Positions 31,823-43,765 of a DNA stretch of 64,000 nucleotides are shown piece after piece. The translations under genes were made by a program, and so were the position numbers. The stretch is from Albugo candida (taxonomy: Eukaryota; Oomycota; Peronosporomycetes; Albuginales; Albuginaceae). Numbering within the stretch: position 1 is the first letter of the stretch; each line of letters begins with the position of its first letter. The notes under the pieces were generated by a model. The model ran no database searches. It was not told the DNA's origin and saw nothing but the letters and a program-made list of their open reading frames with translations. The DNA lies in contig CAJNAR010000164.1 of assembly GCA_905220665.1 (NCBI GenBank), positions 310,001 through 374,000 on the forward strand, written 5' to 3'.

Positions 31823-34800
31823 TCACGGAAGCGAGCGAGTTGGCGGTTCAATTCCATGCGGTTCGTTGGCTTGGAGTATGAGGTGATGCGCCAACGGGAG
31901 TAAAGAGTGTGCATTGGTCCGAGTGATTTCGTGTAAATAAGACACAACGTGCTCATTGAAGACGATACGTTGAATCTCCATTGTCCCTGCAATATTGTTC
32001 TTGTGAAGGTGCTTGACGCCAATTTTGAATGCTTTCAGTAGTATATCGAGATAGATGCTTTGGATTGACTCGGGGGCGTCGATAGAAATTTTTTCGAGCG
32101 CGTATTGAGCCATCGATGGCCATTTCCATCCCAAATCGAATGGAATTAGCCGTTGGATTGTAATGAGAACGAATACATTCACAGTGGTTTTCTGAGACTC
32201 ACACGATAGGAAATGTCGTTTGATGTATTGGGAATGCATTTCCGACAAGCAAAAGCAAGTCAATTCCGCCAGTATCGAGATGGTCTTTTGACTCCAAATT
32301 GCGTTCGCATTCGGATCCTTCCTGCAGCCACAACACTGATCCGTGCCGTATTTGAGAAGATGCCAACAGAGTGTCGAATGAGAGGTCGATATGCGCGTGT
32401 ATTGCTCTATAAGCGCGATTGCTTTCTCAGAGACGTGGTGATGGGGACTGGAGGTAAGGAGAAGGACTGCATTCAGTAACGAAGGATCACTCCACGTCAC
32501 AATATCATCCATATGAAGCATATGCGGAAGAAGCTGCAGGCTCCATACCACAATTTCAACGCATTTTGACTCGAGCAACTTGACGAAAATATTGATAAAA
32601 ATTGGTTGTGAGAACTGTTTACGGAGAAAGTTCTTCACAGGAGCATCGACTTGCACCTAACACGACAATCAGAACGATTTGAGACGCAACGTGTCAAGAA
32701 TACATACCAGTGAGAAGATACATCCGAGAGCCTTTACTGTGATTGAAGCCTCCAATTCTCTTCTTTCAGTATCGTTACGATACACAGCCTCATCGATAAA
32801 GTTGAAAATGGAAGCACTGTCGAATGTGAGCATTTCCATCATTGGTCGTACAATGACACTCCACGCGAATTGATCGTTAAGAATCTCTCGGGAAAGGAAC
32901 GTTTGGATGATATTGCCGTATACCGTGCACGCGAGAGTGCCATTTGTGAGCAGTAAGAACTCCAAGAGTTCTGCAACTTTTCTAAGATCCGAATGATTGG
33001 GTTCCTTTCCTTTTAATTGGAGTTTGTGTGCGATCAAAAAAGGAAATTCCATCGTTGAATGCCGTAGAACGTCCAACACACTTCGATTCCATTCCGATGT
33101 TTTCCGATTTGATTCGAAAACGACAGCTTCAATGAGTGCCCTATAAAAGATCCACGACGTTTGATCATCTCTCCACGTCTTCATCCATAAGCGCAGGAAG
33201 CATTGGCTGTTGTCATAGCCGCTGATGGTACACAGTAAACGTGACAAACGCATAGCGACTTTGGACGCTGTCAGTGAGAGAGTATCGTTTTTATTCCGAG
33301 CAGATCGGTACCTGAGAAATATCGAGTCTGCATCTATGTCTTCATCATTTTTCAACACGACAGGAATGTACTTGTTCACAATTAGTGATACGATGGGAGG
33401 CAGGAGAGCTTCCATATCGCTGGAAGACAATACTATCGGTAACAACAGCTTCTCGAGGATAGTGACGACACCGTTTGCACTCCCATTCTCAAAGATACAT
33501 TTCGTGATAAACCGTATGCTTAAGAGTAATCGATTCTCATCTTCCTTGAATGAGATTGCTACTGCCAACTTGAGCCAATCTCTCACAGCGCACATACTTT
33601 GTCCATGCGTATGCATCACATTGAAAAACACTCTGAATGCCGGTAGAAATGATTCATTATTCATATCAGAGACGTCCATGTGCATCAGCATATATCTCGC
33701 ACACGCTGATGAGAACGACCTCAAAAGTCGATTATCCGAACTATCGCCTCTCACATTCTCTGTCTGAATGATTCCACACAACTGATGTAAAGGTGCATCG
33801 ATTTTCCATTGTTTGTGTGTCTTCGCGTCCAATTCGCTGACTTGTGAATGACACGACCACAGCTGATGATCGTAGAATCTCTTCACAAATGACTGCTGGA
33901 CGTTGTCACTGCAATTCGAAAAGCACGCGGAAATCCACGAATGAAAGGCATATGTGTCGATATTCCGTTCGATAAGACATCGAAGCAGGTTCAGACACGC
34001 AAAGTCATGGCGATAAGCGTCCTTCGTGGAGGAATGGACCGGTTTGCATGTCATTGTGAACCGTTCCATGAGCGGGATTTTAAGCCAATTGATGAGAGGG
34101 TCTTGTATTGAGAATTTCTCTATAAGAAGGTTGAGGACTGAATCCATAAAGTTTGGTCTTTTGAATAGAAAAATAACAATCACATGATCGAGAAGAGTTG
34201 TATAATTGGTTGGATAATATCGATATAAGGATGATTCCAGATTGGTAATAAAATGATTGTCAAAGTTGGTTTTTGTAATCCAGTTCTCCACATGATTTCT
34301 AACGATTTCATGCATAACGTTACGAGTTGATGAATCGTCCATTAGATCCATTAAACCTTCTGGTACCACTTCAAATGCATTCACTGCATATCGAGGGTTC
34401 TCCGCTAGCGAAGTATCCATTGAGTTGTGTGCTTTTCTATGCGGACGTACGCGTCCATCACTTCCCGGTTTAGTGGAATTGGATGTAAGAGTTCCGTCCC
34501 GTCTTCTTCTTTTAGATGTGCGATCATTGACTTCACCTTCGCCTCTCAAAGAGGTACTTCTTCCTTCCTTCACGGCGCATTGTACGGTCGACCCAGCTGC
34601 TTCTTGTAGCCATTCCAACAACGTGTGACCCTTTATCTTATTACTTGTTCGGGTGGGTACAGCTTTCGGCCTCTTTTTCTCGGGTTCTGCGAGACCCGTC
34701 ACATTTGATTTTCGTGATTTGAGAGATGAACGGGTAAGGGACACTGGGCTTGGTGATTGTGCTCTTTCGTCTGCTGCGCACGACTTCTCGTTCACATCAG

Positions 34801-35023
34801 CGTGTGGTATATCGCATTCTTCGCTCAACTTTATGTCATGACTACCGTTTGTGGGTTTAGACCGCTTGCGCTTCGTACGAGCGGAAGATTTTGCCTTGTT
34901 TGGGGCTCCTTTGTTGCGTGTGCCGCTCTCCTCGTCTTTTTTATGCTCTATGAGATTCTTGATCGCATTGTTTGTGTGAGATTCAGGCTTTCTTTTGGGT
35001 TGCCATGCAAGATCTCCATCCAT
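31823..35023 (-). CDS. Large helical protein with basic nuclear-type N-terminus, unidentified
   Basis: Two exons, 32708-35023 and 31823-32656 (51-bp intron gtatgt...gttag), give 1049 residues. The first 200 are charged and disordered, with several clusters typical of nuclear import (RTKRKRSKP, EKKRPKAVP, SKRRRRDG). The rest is almost entirely alpha-helical with alternating Leu-rich segments, like HEAT/ARM repeats (LLDHVIVIFLFKRPNFMDSV, FACLNLLRCLIERNIDTYAF). I do not recognise the family. A subunit of a nuclear scaffold such as the Integrator is one hypothesis, not supported by any motif. An open reverse frame at 34948-35331, starting near 35307 with MSHLEVVPVTVLYSD, could be a 5' exon, but I found no in-phase junction. 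It is downstream of the SPA gene on the same strand. Confidence 0.75.
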
Positions 35024-35406
35024 TGGATGAAAAGAATAGCGTGGGTCGGGTTTTGTGGGTACGGCAGCACAATTGCACCTGACCCTCGGGCATGAAGAGG
35101 GGTAATAGAAATTTGACTATGTAGTTTGCTTGTGCGGTTCGCAGCAAATTCAGAAATGTGGTGGCAAAGATATGGGTTTCCTTGCAAAGATGATTGTACT
35201 TTATAATTGTATTCCACTACATTCTTCAAGTCAGATGCAGTTGTGCTTTTGTGTGGTACTGTAACATCTGAATACAACACGGTAACTGGCACCACTTCCA
35301 AGTGGCTCATATTCGAATGAAAACAAAACAAGACAATTCAATACCGCCTCTACACAAAGAGCTGAACCATTTTGACCGAACAAAACCTAAAGACTCACTG
35401 CACAAC
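35024..35406. other. Short intergenic region, possible 5' exon
   Basis: About 380 bp between the SPA gene stop and the next gene's ATG, same strand. A reverse-strand open frame from about 35331 overlaps the start of the 31823-35023 gene. It has no recognisable domain and no good splice connection, so I treat it as promoter and leader sequence. Confidence 0.35.
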
Positions 35407-37423
35407 TTAATTTATCTCTTGACGTACATCCGGCTCGACAAGTTGGTGGATTCGCTGATAGCTCATAATAATAAACGGATTTAAATATTTGAGACTCGAT
35501 TGCGTGGACGGATATCGCTCCAGTCGTTTCAATAACACAATTGTGTTATACTTGACACTAATAGAAGAATGAAATAAACCTTGCGCAATACTCTCTAATC
35601 CGCCTCGTAAAAACGGTAAATGGCTTAGAAATTCTTGCAGGTCTTGTTCGGTTTGTAATAAGCTCACAAAGTCCGTGTACATTCTTTCCACCTCCTCTTC
35701 CGTCCATAATTTATCGCCCTGTAATTTTCGAATATGTTTCCTTACATCCGCTCCACCTGTTTTCACCACGTTCTCCCAATCAAAAAAAAAGTTAACAACT
35801 ATCGAAAAGAGGACACAGTTGCGCAAAAGTGACTGCACGGGAAAAGGATATATCGAATGCGCTAGAACATGGCTTCTCTGTTCGTTGGAATTCGCTAAAC
35901 TCTTTGTACGTGTCCGTGCGAGCCCACTTTGTGATGCGTTTATTGTTCACCGCCGTGCGCTTCACGCGTACATCGCTGTCGAGATACTCGGTCTCATCGA
36001 ACGCGACTTCCACCACATTCTATAGACAAAAGGATCAAAACGAATTGAGGTCAGCAGCGCGATGTATCTCACTTGTGATGTAAATTCCTCAAAGCGACAT
36101 CGGATCCATTCCTCCGGGAAACCCGCACGCATTCCATCCATTACCTTACAGCATTTATAGTTATTATTATTGCGTGAGCGAGTGTTAAAGACGCACATCT
36201 TGCAGAAAAGTCTTATCCACGACTTCGAATTCATCGCGCTCGTTTGGCCAAGACGTAAACACTTCACTGGTGGTTATATCGCATAAAACGTCCCACCATT
36301 CTCGTTTACTTTTAAACATGGGATTTGTGACACCAGCAATGTACCCCGGGACGGATAGAAAGCTTAGATCATTCAAGTTGGCATAACTACACATAAAAGT
36401 ATAAGATAAATTACGAAACGACGTGAATATGGTCATAAATACGGGAACTGGCGGTGGGAGAGACCCGACAGAGGAGGACAAATGAGAGCACTCATTGCGA
36501 GCACATAACTGCACACTCTTCCTGGGCGATTTGTGAGGGTTGTACCAACTTGATGATAAGCATTAGGAGGAAAATTACCTGCCGGTTGATTGTACCCCAA
36601 TACAATAACGCGAGCACCTGAAAGTACGGCGTTGTATATTGACATTGTCTGCTCACCAAAAGTTGCAATGAGGTTGCTCAAAAGTCCATCGTCATGCTGA
36701 TCCAATGTGCTACAAAGTTTGAACCGTAAGGGAATTTTTATTTCGTCCCATTCCACGACGGTGGAGTGATACAAGGAATCTTCAGTTGCCTTCCAATTTA
36801 CATTGGAAAATGGTCGAGACGTAATAGTACGCTTCATCAATCTTCTTTCCATTTCGGATAAATTGCGAATACCATTGAGACTGATCGAGTTGATCACATG
36901 ATATAATTCGTGTAAAATATTCGTACTCGCGGACGAGTCTTGAGCTCCGGTAATTTTTCGTACCGCAAGATCCAAAAGCTGCTTCAATGAAAAGCACCAC
37001 TACAATCGATGCTCAATTTTTAATACAAGCTCTATGCATAAAAGTGTACTTTTAGTGGACCTTGTATTGCGAACAGACAGCAACCGCTTTCACACTAGCT
37101 CCACGTCGGACCATATTATCGTGTGTGGTGCGAACAACACTCTGACAGTACATAAATTCCCTCACAGGTTTCTTTTCAACCTCTTTGATTGAGGAATGGT
37201 TTGTATTGAGACAGCTTTTGCGATTGAGGAAAAACACTGTGAAATCATCTTCACGATTATGAATGCCTTCAGGAAGCATGACGTCGGCAAAAAATTCCGA
37301 AGAATAATGATCAAATGCATAAGGATATGATTCTCTTAGAGTGCTTCCTTTATCAATGTCAAATTCAGCGTATAAGACAACTTCTGCCAATTGGTTTTTG
37401 CTCTGATCGCATGTCGCTGTCAT
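35407..37423 (-). CDS. Afi1/SPA-type DENN-like polarity protein
   Basis: Seven exons: 37061-37423, 36579-36999, 36443-36521, 36197-36386, 36073-36144, 35869-36019 and 35407-35798; they sum to 1668 nt, 555 residues plus stop. The N-terminus (AEVVLYAEFDIDKGSTLRES) is the Afi1-type domain, then YCQSVVRTTHDNMVRRGASV and SLKQLLDLAVRKI. The SPA (stabilization of polarity axis) part has GARVIVLGYNQPAG, FLSVPGYIAGVTNPMF and WWDVLCDI, strongly conserved in this family. Fungal Afi1/Anr2 relatives dock Arf3 or act as DENN-like GTPase regulators at growth sites; the same is inferred here, useful for polarised hyphae. All six introns are 52-70 bp with GT...AG ends. A GTATTTATG donor and the 70-bp last intron are the least certain. 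Confidence 0.8.
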
Positions 37424-38080
37424 CGCTCAGGCTCTGTTATGAACGCGAGTGGCCAAAATGGGACTCATACAAATTCTAAGTGGGTTATATTCCTGCAAAA
37501 GACATGTTTTTCTATTTGCAGATGCATGCATGCAACCGGTTGATTGCGTGTAGTATACAGTGAGAATAGAGAGAAAGAGCTATGAATGTACTTTTCTAAA
37601 CGATCAAAAGAATACTGCAACGGATATAAAGCTGTCGTGTCCGTTATGTATCAAGCTCGCATTACTATAGTATAGCGTTGGATGAAATGTCATGTCATTG
37701 TTTACTACTTGCTCTATAAATTTCCTGTTCATTCTGATATATGGTATGTTTGGGTTCACCGCGAACTCACATAGGAGACGATCTCCCAGTCAGAACAGCA
37801 CACATCGTGGCTTGATAGTAAGCATCAAATCCGCAACCTGTTGATCGAACTGGAATAAAATAGAAGCTGTAAGCAAAACGGTAATTATAAGCAATTGCAT
37901 ATTTACCAATAGCATACAATCACTTCCTCGAAATAAACCCTCTTTAATTACATACTGTCTATGCGTATATTATAATCTTCCAATCGAAATCTAGAAAAGT
38001 TGAGAAACATGTCGAAGTTTCCTCACAGTTTTCACTTTCCGCTTCAGTAATAAAAATTCTATAATCACATCAAACCACTT
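37424..38080. other. Divergent intergenic region SPA/ClpB
   Basis: Around 650 bp between two divergent start codons, AT-rich, without a gene. The ClpB-proximal end carries the heat-shock element described separately, followed by TCACTTTCC at 38032-38040, which resembles the TCAYTYY initiator of oomycete promoters. Confidence 0.5.
38003..38022 (+). promoter_or_regulatory. Gapped heat-shock element upstream of ClpB
   Basis: The sequence reads as four 5-bp units, aGAAa catgt cGAAg tTTCc: three match the nGAAn/nTTCn unit in phase and one is a gap. This is the gap-type heat-shock element bound by HSF trimers. It ends 58 bp before the ClpB start codon, and a TCACTTTCC initiator-like word lies between. 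The neighbouring gene product is a classical heat-shock protein, which supports the assignment. Confidence 0.6.
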
Positions 38081-40744
38081 ATGAATCCACAAGAATTCAC
38101 CGACAAAACACAAGAGTACCTTCAAGCAGCAAAAAGCCTCGCCGAAGACGCAGGCCACGCGCAACTGACTCCAATCCATCTCGTGCAAGCCTTATTCGAT
38201 GACAGTGACGGTCTTGCAAAGCGTCTTGCAGATCGTGTCGGCGCCAACACCCCAGGAATACTCCAGGAAACAAGGAGACAACTAAAGCTGATTCCAATAC
38301 AATCTCCTGCACCCGATCAAGTCTCTGTTGATTCTGGCATGACCAAAATGCTCAAATACGCCGACAAACGAAGAAAAGAGATGAAGGACACCCATCTAGC
38401 TGTTGATCACTTGATCCTCGCTCTTTTCACACACACACAATGCGGTACAATCTTCAAATCGAATGGTTTTGATGAGAAAAAAGTCAAAGAAGCCATTAAT
38501 AAAGTACGCGGAGGTCGTTCAGTCACAAGTGCCAGCGCCGAGGAAATGTACGACGCACTCTGTAAGTACGGTCAGAACCTAGTCTCATTGGCGGAAACTG
38601 GTAAAATCGATCCAGTCATTGGCCGCGATGAAGAAATTCGGCGTGTGATTCGCATATTATGTCGTCGCACAAAAAACAATCCAGTTTTGATTGGAGAGCC
38701 TGGAGTCGGCAAGACGGCCGTTGTGGAAGGATTAGCGCAGCGTATCGTCATTGGTGATGTTCCTGAGTCGCTCAACTGCCAGTTATTCAGCCTGGATATG
38801 GGTGCATTGATCGCTGGGGCTAAATATCGCGGGGAATTTGAAGAGAGGCTCAAAGCTGTGCTGAAGGAAGTGAAAGACAGTGAAGGGAAAATCATCCTTT
38901 TTATCGATGAGATGCATTTGATATTGGGAGCTGGACAAACATCTGGCGCTATGGATGCTGCAAATTTGCTGAAACCAATGCTGGCGCGTGGGGAACTGCG
39001 ATGTATTGGTGCCACTACACTCGATGAATATCGTCAGCATGTTGAGAAGGATAAAGCGTTTGAAAGACGATTCCAGCAAGTCATGGTGAAAGAGCCATCG
39101 GTGACGGATACGGTCAGCATTTTGCGTGGGCTAAAGGAACGATATGAGTCGCATCATGGTGTGCAGATAACAGACAGCGCTCTGGTCACAGCTGCGAAAC
39201 TTGCAGATCGATACATTACGGAACGATTCATGCCGGATAAAGCCATTGATATCATTGACGAAGCTTGTGCTAGTGTCCGAGTCCAATTGGACAGTCAACC
39301 AGAGGCCATTGATGAGCTTGAACGACGACAGCTGCAGTTGCAAGTGGAAGCGACTGCACTCACTAAAGAAAAAGATGAAGTGAGTAAACAACGTCTGAAA
39401 AAAGTACAGACAGAGCTCAACACAATCAATGATCAACTACATCCGCTGATGTTGCAGCATCAGGCGGAGAAGGAACGCGTGAATGAGGTTCGACGACTGA
39501 AAGACAAGCTTCAGCAGCTTCAGCTAAAGGTCCAGAAAGCTGAACGGAACCAAGATCTCGCAACTGTGGCTGATCTCAAGTACTATGCAATTCCAGATAT
39601 TCAGAAACGGATTGCTCAAGCCGAAATCAATAAGAGAAATGAAGATGAAAGCCAGACAAAACTGGTCTCTGAAGTTGTACGAGACGAACAGATATGCCAG
39701 ATAGTTTCCCGTTGGACAGGAATCCCAGTGTCGAGACTTACTTCCAGCACGAGTGATAGACTATTGCATCTTGAGGAGCGGATCCATAACCGTGTCGTCG
39801 GTCAGGAAGAAGCTGTTAACGCTGTATGCGAAGCTGTGGTCCGTTCTCGAGCAGGGTTATCGCGACGAGAACAACCAACCGGGAGCTTTTTATTTCTCGG
39901 TCCCACGGGAGTTGGAAAAACAGAATTAGCCAAAGCACTAGCGTTTGAATTGTTTGACAACGACAAACATATGGTCCGTATCGATATGTCCGAGTACATG
40001 GAAGAGCATTCCGTCGCTAGGTTGATCGGCGCTCCACCCGGCTACGTTGGTCATGAGGAAGGCGGTCAATTGACGGAAAGTGTTCGCAGGAAGCCATACA
40101 ACGTCGTGTTACTCGATGAAATCGAAAAAGCGCATCCCAAAGTGCTCAATATCTTACTTCAGCTTTTGGACGATGGACGTCTCACAGACTCTCATGGACG
40201 TACCGTCGACTTTACCAATGTGGTGGTGATCATGACGTCCAATATTGGAGCTGAGCATTTGATGGCATTGGGATCCATTGATCTGTCACCTCGACACAGT
40301 AAAAAGGCTCGTCTAGATTCTGCAGATGACGTATCACCCGTGTTCGCACGACAACGAGAGCTTGTACTCCAACAACTTCGAGCAACTATCCGTCCGGAAT
40401 TACTGAATCGTTTGGATGATATTGTGGTCTTCTCGCCGCTTGGACGCGCTCAATTACGGCGTATTGTATCCCTTCAATTCGAATCGGTGGCCAAACGACT
40501 GAAAGAGAACCATATTTCCATGCGAGTGGGTGTCGGAGCTCTCGATGTCATATTAAAAGAAGCGTATGATCCTCAATATGGAGCTCGTCCGTTGAAACGA
40601 TATATTGAGAAGCACGTGGTCACTGGATTGAGCAAATTGATACTTGCGGGTAAATTGCCGGCAAAGAGTCATGTAGAAGTGATTGAAAAGGACGGAAAGT
40701 TAGATTTTGATGTGTCAGCCGCGATGGAATTGGATGCTCCATGA
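38081..40744 (+). CDS. CLPB: ClpB/HSP101 disaggregase, cytosolic type
   Basis: One exon, 887 residues. ClpB/Hsp104 is a hexameric AAA+ machine that threads aggregated proteins through its pore with Hsp70. Domains in order: Clp N-terminal repeats (1-150), NBD1 with Walker A GEPGVGKT at about 205-212 and the pore loop [14 protein letters not shown], the coiled-coil M domain (about 400-530) that defines ClpB as opposed to ClpA/C, NBD2 with GPTGVGKT at about 607-614, pore loop [13 protein letters not shown] and the C-terminal D2-small domain ([13 protein letters not shown]). There is no presequence before [15 protein letters not shown], so a cytosolic/nuclear location is likely. The start agrees with plant HSP101 and bacterial ClpB. 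An HSE lies upstream. Confidence 0.95.
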   Translation: MNPQEFTDKTQEYLQAAKSLAEDAGHAQLTPIHLVQALFDDSDGLAKRLADRVGANTPGILQETRRQLKLIPIQSPAPDQVSVDSGMTKMLKYADKRRKEMKDTHLAVDHLILALFTHTQCGTIFKSNGFDEKKVKEAINKVRGGRSVTSASAEEMYDALCKYGQNLVSLAETGKIDPVIGRDEEIRRVIRILCRRTKNNPVLIGEPGVGKTAVVEGLAQRIVIGDVPESLNCQLFSLDMGALIAGAKYRGEFEERLKAVLKEVKDSEGKIILFIDEMHLILGAGQTSGAMDAANLLKPMLARGELRCIGATTLDEYRQHVEKDKAFERRFQQVMVKEPSVTDTVSILRGLKERYESHHGVQITDSALVTAAKLADRYITERFMPDKAIDIIDEACASVRVQLDSQPEAIDELERRQLQLQVEATALTKEKDEVSKQRLKKVQTELNTINDQLHPLMLQHQAEKERVNEVRRLKDKLQQLQLKVQKAERNQDLATVADLKYYAIPDIQKRIAQAEINKRNEDESQTKLVSEVVRDEQICQIVSRWTGIPVSRLTSSTSDRLLHLEERIHNRVVGQEEAVNAVCEAVVRSRAGLSRREQPTGSFLFLGPTGVGKTELAKALAFELFDNDKHMVRIDMSEYMEEHSVARLIGAPPGYVGHEEGGQLTESVRRKPYNVVLLDEIEKAHPKVLNILLQLLDDGRLTDSHGRTVDFTNVVVIMTSNIGAEHLMALGSIDLSPRHSKKARLDSADDVSPVFARQRELVLQQLRATIRPELLNRLDDIVVFSPLGRAQLRRIVSLQFESVAKRLKENHISMRVGVGALDVILKEAYDPQYGARPLKRYIEKHVVTGLSKLILAGKLPAKSHVEVIEKDGKLDFDVSAAMELDAP

Positions 40745-40872
40745 TGAGCATGGAGCAGCATTTGCATTCAGTGTGTGTGTTTATTATTTATAGCAATTAA
40801 TATAATTGTAAAGGTTTGACCTTCGTGCAACATACATTCCGATGAGATTGGTTGTGTTCTCGAATTTCTCGA

Positions 40873-43536
40873 ATGGCGAAGGATGAGCTGTCTTTCGAAT
40901 CGAAAGCGGAGGCACCAGCGGCACTGTACACTGTCGATCTTGACCGCTTAGCGGGGCTTCTCGATATCTCTTCTAGTGAGCTTGTTGCTGGCTTCCATGC
41001 GACTTCAAAGGCTCATGGGATGCAAAGTATTCTACTCGATTCTGGTCAAACGTCTGCGCTTGAAACCATACAAATCGACCACACGCATCCAAATCAACCG
41101 CTTTCTGCTCTGTCTGAAGCGATCGATCCTTCCAAATCCAATTCCACAGCGTCTGAAGTCGTCCGAACTGCGGAGCACAATTTGATCCGACAAGTTTTAC
41201 TGACGACAGTTGCTCGGTCCATGCACTTTGAATCGAAAGAAAAACCAAAATGTCTGATGGTATTGGGGAAACAAACGATTATCGGTCATATTCTGACTCA
41301 ATTGCATGCTGCTGGTATCGAGAAAGTTGTAATTCTGATTGCAGCTGAGGGCGAGCGAATCATCAAAGCTGTCACTAAATTGAAAGTGTTTGCGAAAATG
41401 AATGTGACATTCCTCGATCTTGGACCGGAAGCAAACATATCACACGCTGAGTCCATTTTGGCTGCTCGTGAGCACTTTGGACAATTGCCTTTTATGGTTC
41501 ATACAGCCGATCGAATATATGATAAAGCCATTCTGAATCGAGTGCTCGATTTCAAGTTGGATCAATCAGCGGCATGCGCGCTGATTGAGATGGATACGAG
41601 TCTTTTGATTGATTTGCCGGCTACAGCCGTCAGAATCCAAACTGACGGGAAGAGTATTGTTGCCATTTCGAGGTCGCTGGAAGAGTATAACGCTATTGAG
41701 GCTGGACTCTTCCTTATGTCGGATGCGATCTTCGCCACTTTGGAGAGTTTGGTGACCACTAAAAATTACTTTTCGCTTGCTGATGCGCTCGGTTGTTTTG
41801 TTCCATCCAATCAATTGGCATACCTTCCAACATTGGGACAGACTTGGTTTAGTATCGAGACACGAAGACAATTTGACTTTATCGTCGATAATGATTCCAT
41901 TTCGCGACTTAAACCATGGAATGTGGTTCTCTCATCTCCAGCAACACGAGGATACACTCTAGAGGATAAGCGAAAGCCGAACCTCATGTTTGTGATCACT
42001 GGTCAAGAAGAATCACAGCTTGGTCTGGAAGGCGGTCCTCTGAACAAAATCGAGGGTTTTGTTGTTCCGGTTAAAAAATCGATGCGAGGTTCCACGTCCC
42101 ACCACAGCTCAGAAGACAACACTTTCGAGATTGTGAATGACCAAACTCCGCTGCTTGGGTCAATTGAAGATGATAACGAGCAATCGACACCCTCAAGCCC
42201 CAGAGCAAATAGTGGGAATCACAGTCCAATTTTTTCCGACTCGGTCGTGGTGACAGTTCCGCTCGATAAAGATACCAAAAACGACACAGAAGTTGTCAAT
42301 AACACCCATCAAGGCTACTTGATTGAATTGAAACGCGAGCCTGAAACTCCTGTCACATGCACAGACTCAAAATATATGCTCGCTCTTCCAACAGCAAATA
42401 TAGAGACTGGGACAGATATGGATTTAATGGATCGATCGATCCTTCCGTCTCATATCACTGGAATCACTTTGGAAACGAGTGGCCAGGACGACAATTTGCA
42501 AATGACAATGATTGTCAAGAGAAAAGTACCAACGATTGGCTATGTCGTCTTACTATTTGCTCTGATTGCGATTTCATCGGTTGGCGTTGCTTTGGACATG
42601 GAAACTGGTGTCACTCCGTATCTCAAACTCCTGTGGAGAAACAGTTTTGTCTTTTTGATCACATTGCCATTGACGATCTTTTATGTGCCCAAAGACTCCA
42701 AGCCAATTTGGACGCGACATTTGGTATTGGAAATGATTATTGCAGGAATATCATACGCCTTTTTCATCGGATCGTACGTCGTATCGTTGTCTCTGACATC
42801 TGTGGGTCACGCAACTCTTTTCAACAACGCTCATTCCCTCTTGATCGTACTCATTAAACTATTAACAGGACGCACAGTTTTGCTTTTTGAAGGCATTGGG
42901 GCTGTTATCGGAGTGTTGGGTGGTGCTTGTACCACAATGGACACAGTTTCAGGCGGAGAGATCACAGGGAAAACGTCACCGACGGCAATTGGAGACTTTG
43001 TCGCGCTTATTGGAGCTCTTGGAGGAGCTGTTTACCTCATTTACGCAAAGAAAATGCGTTCGAAAATGCACATTCTGGTGTTTCTGAATGCGCTGACGTG
43101 TATTTCAACATGTGTACTTTTCTTCACGATATTATTGCGCAAGGAACGCTTGGAATTGTCGATGGATTCGCATTATGGCATTTTTGGATGGATCAATCCT
43201 CGATTTGATCGAATTGGTGTGGCACTGTACCTTATTTTTGTATGTGATCTGATCGGTACTACAGGATACGTCACTGCGATGAAGTACTTTGAGCCTATTG
43301 TGATTTCGATTGTATGTCTATTGGAGCCAATTGTCGCAACGCTTATGGGAATCCTGACTGGCGTTGACTCGATTCCCGGTACTCTTACCGTTATTGGTGC
43401 GTCGCTGGTACTCTTAGGAACATTTTTTGTCATTTCCGCGCAAAACAAACATCACGCAAGAGAGAAGATTGATGCCTCGGCCGCTGCAACTCCAAAAATC
43501 ATGCGCAATCCGCGCGCGCCCGCGCCTTCGTATTGA
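40873..43536 (+). CDS. Nucleotidyltransferase-like domain fused to EamA/DMT transporter, copy 2
   Basis: A single ORF, 887 residues from the ATG at 40873 (an upstream TTG extension is ignored). The architecture equals the gene at 24256: an N-terminal module (LYTVDLDRLAGLLDISSSEL; copy 1 has LYALNLRKLSEISRLSEREL), a nucleotidyltransferase-like domain with PKCLMVLGKQTIIGHIL at about residue 124, KMNVTFLDLGPEANISHAES and HTADRIYDK, a polar linker, then about ten membrane helices from about 552 (IGYVVLLFALIAISSVGVAL; MKYFEPIVISIVCLLEPIVA). The loop before PKCL is TVARSMHFESKEK, so the GxGxR nucleotide loop is lost here too. Paralogue identity is modest, so the duplication is old. C-terminus is cytosolic and basic. 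The transported or sensed molecule is unknown. Confidence 0.8.
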   Translation: MAKDELSFESKAEAPAALYTVDLDRLAGLLDISSSELVAGFHATSKAHGMQSILLDSGQTSALETIQIDHTHPNQPLSALSEAIDPSKSNSTASEVVRTAEHNLIRQVLLTTVARSMHFESKEKPKCLMVLGKQTIIGHILTQLHAAGIEKVVILIAAEGERIIKAVTKLKVFAKMNVTFLDLGPEANISHAESILAAREHFGQLPFMVHTADRIYDKAILNRVLDFKLDQSAACALIEMDTSLLIDLPATAVRIQTDGKSIVAISRSLEEYNAIEAGLFLMSDAIFATLESLVTTKNYFSLADALGCFVPSNQLAYLPTLGQTWFSIETRRQFDFIVDNDSISRLKPWNVVLSSPATRGYTLEDKRKPNLMFVITGQEESQLGLEGGPLNKIEGFVVPVKKSMRGSTSHHSSEDNTFEIVNDQTPLLGSIEDDNEQSTPSSPRANSGNHSPIFSDSVVVTVPLDKDTKNDTEVVNNTHQGYLIELKREPETPVTCTDSKYMLALPTANIETGTDMDLMDRSILPSHITGITLETSGQDDNLQMTMIVKRKVPTIGYVVLLFALIAISSVGVALDMETGVTPYLKLLWRNSFVFLITLPLTIFYVPKDSKPIWTRHLVLEMIIAGISYAFFIGSYVVSLSLTSVGHATLFNNAHSLLIVLIKLLTGRTVLLFEGIGAVIGVLGGACTTMDTVSGGEITGKTSPTAIGDFVALIGALGGAVYLIYAKKMRSKMHILVFLNALTCISTCVLFFTILLRKERLELSMDSHYGIFGWINPRFDRIGVALYLIFVCDLIGTTGYVTAMKYFEPIVISIVCLLEPIVATLMGILTGVDSIPGTLTVIGASLVLLGTFFVISAQNKHHAREKIDASAAATPKIMRNPRAPAPSY

Positions 43537-43765
43537 TCGTGTCTATATTGGTGTGTCAACACATAAAAATAGGTGAGCTCAGACTAGCATCATGCTAATT
43601 TTCAATTATAATCATACTTTGTGCTGACAATTTGCGCTGTCTTTCGACGTCTTTTTGTGCTCCAGCAAAGCGATTTCGGTAAAAGAGATCGCTCTTTGCG
43701 CTATCTATTGTCAGTACTCTGCATGCGGCAAATTTCCCACGCTATCGTTGTACTTTGCTGACACC

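Noticed and set aside
31844..31854. tRNA B-box-like GGTTCAATTCC
   Set aside because: It lies in the 3' coding end of the 31823-35023 gene; no A-box or cloverleaf stems surround it.
38437..38452. CACACACACA run as microsatellite
   Set aside because: It is short and lies within the ClpB coding sequence (Thr-His codons).
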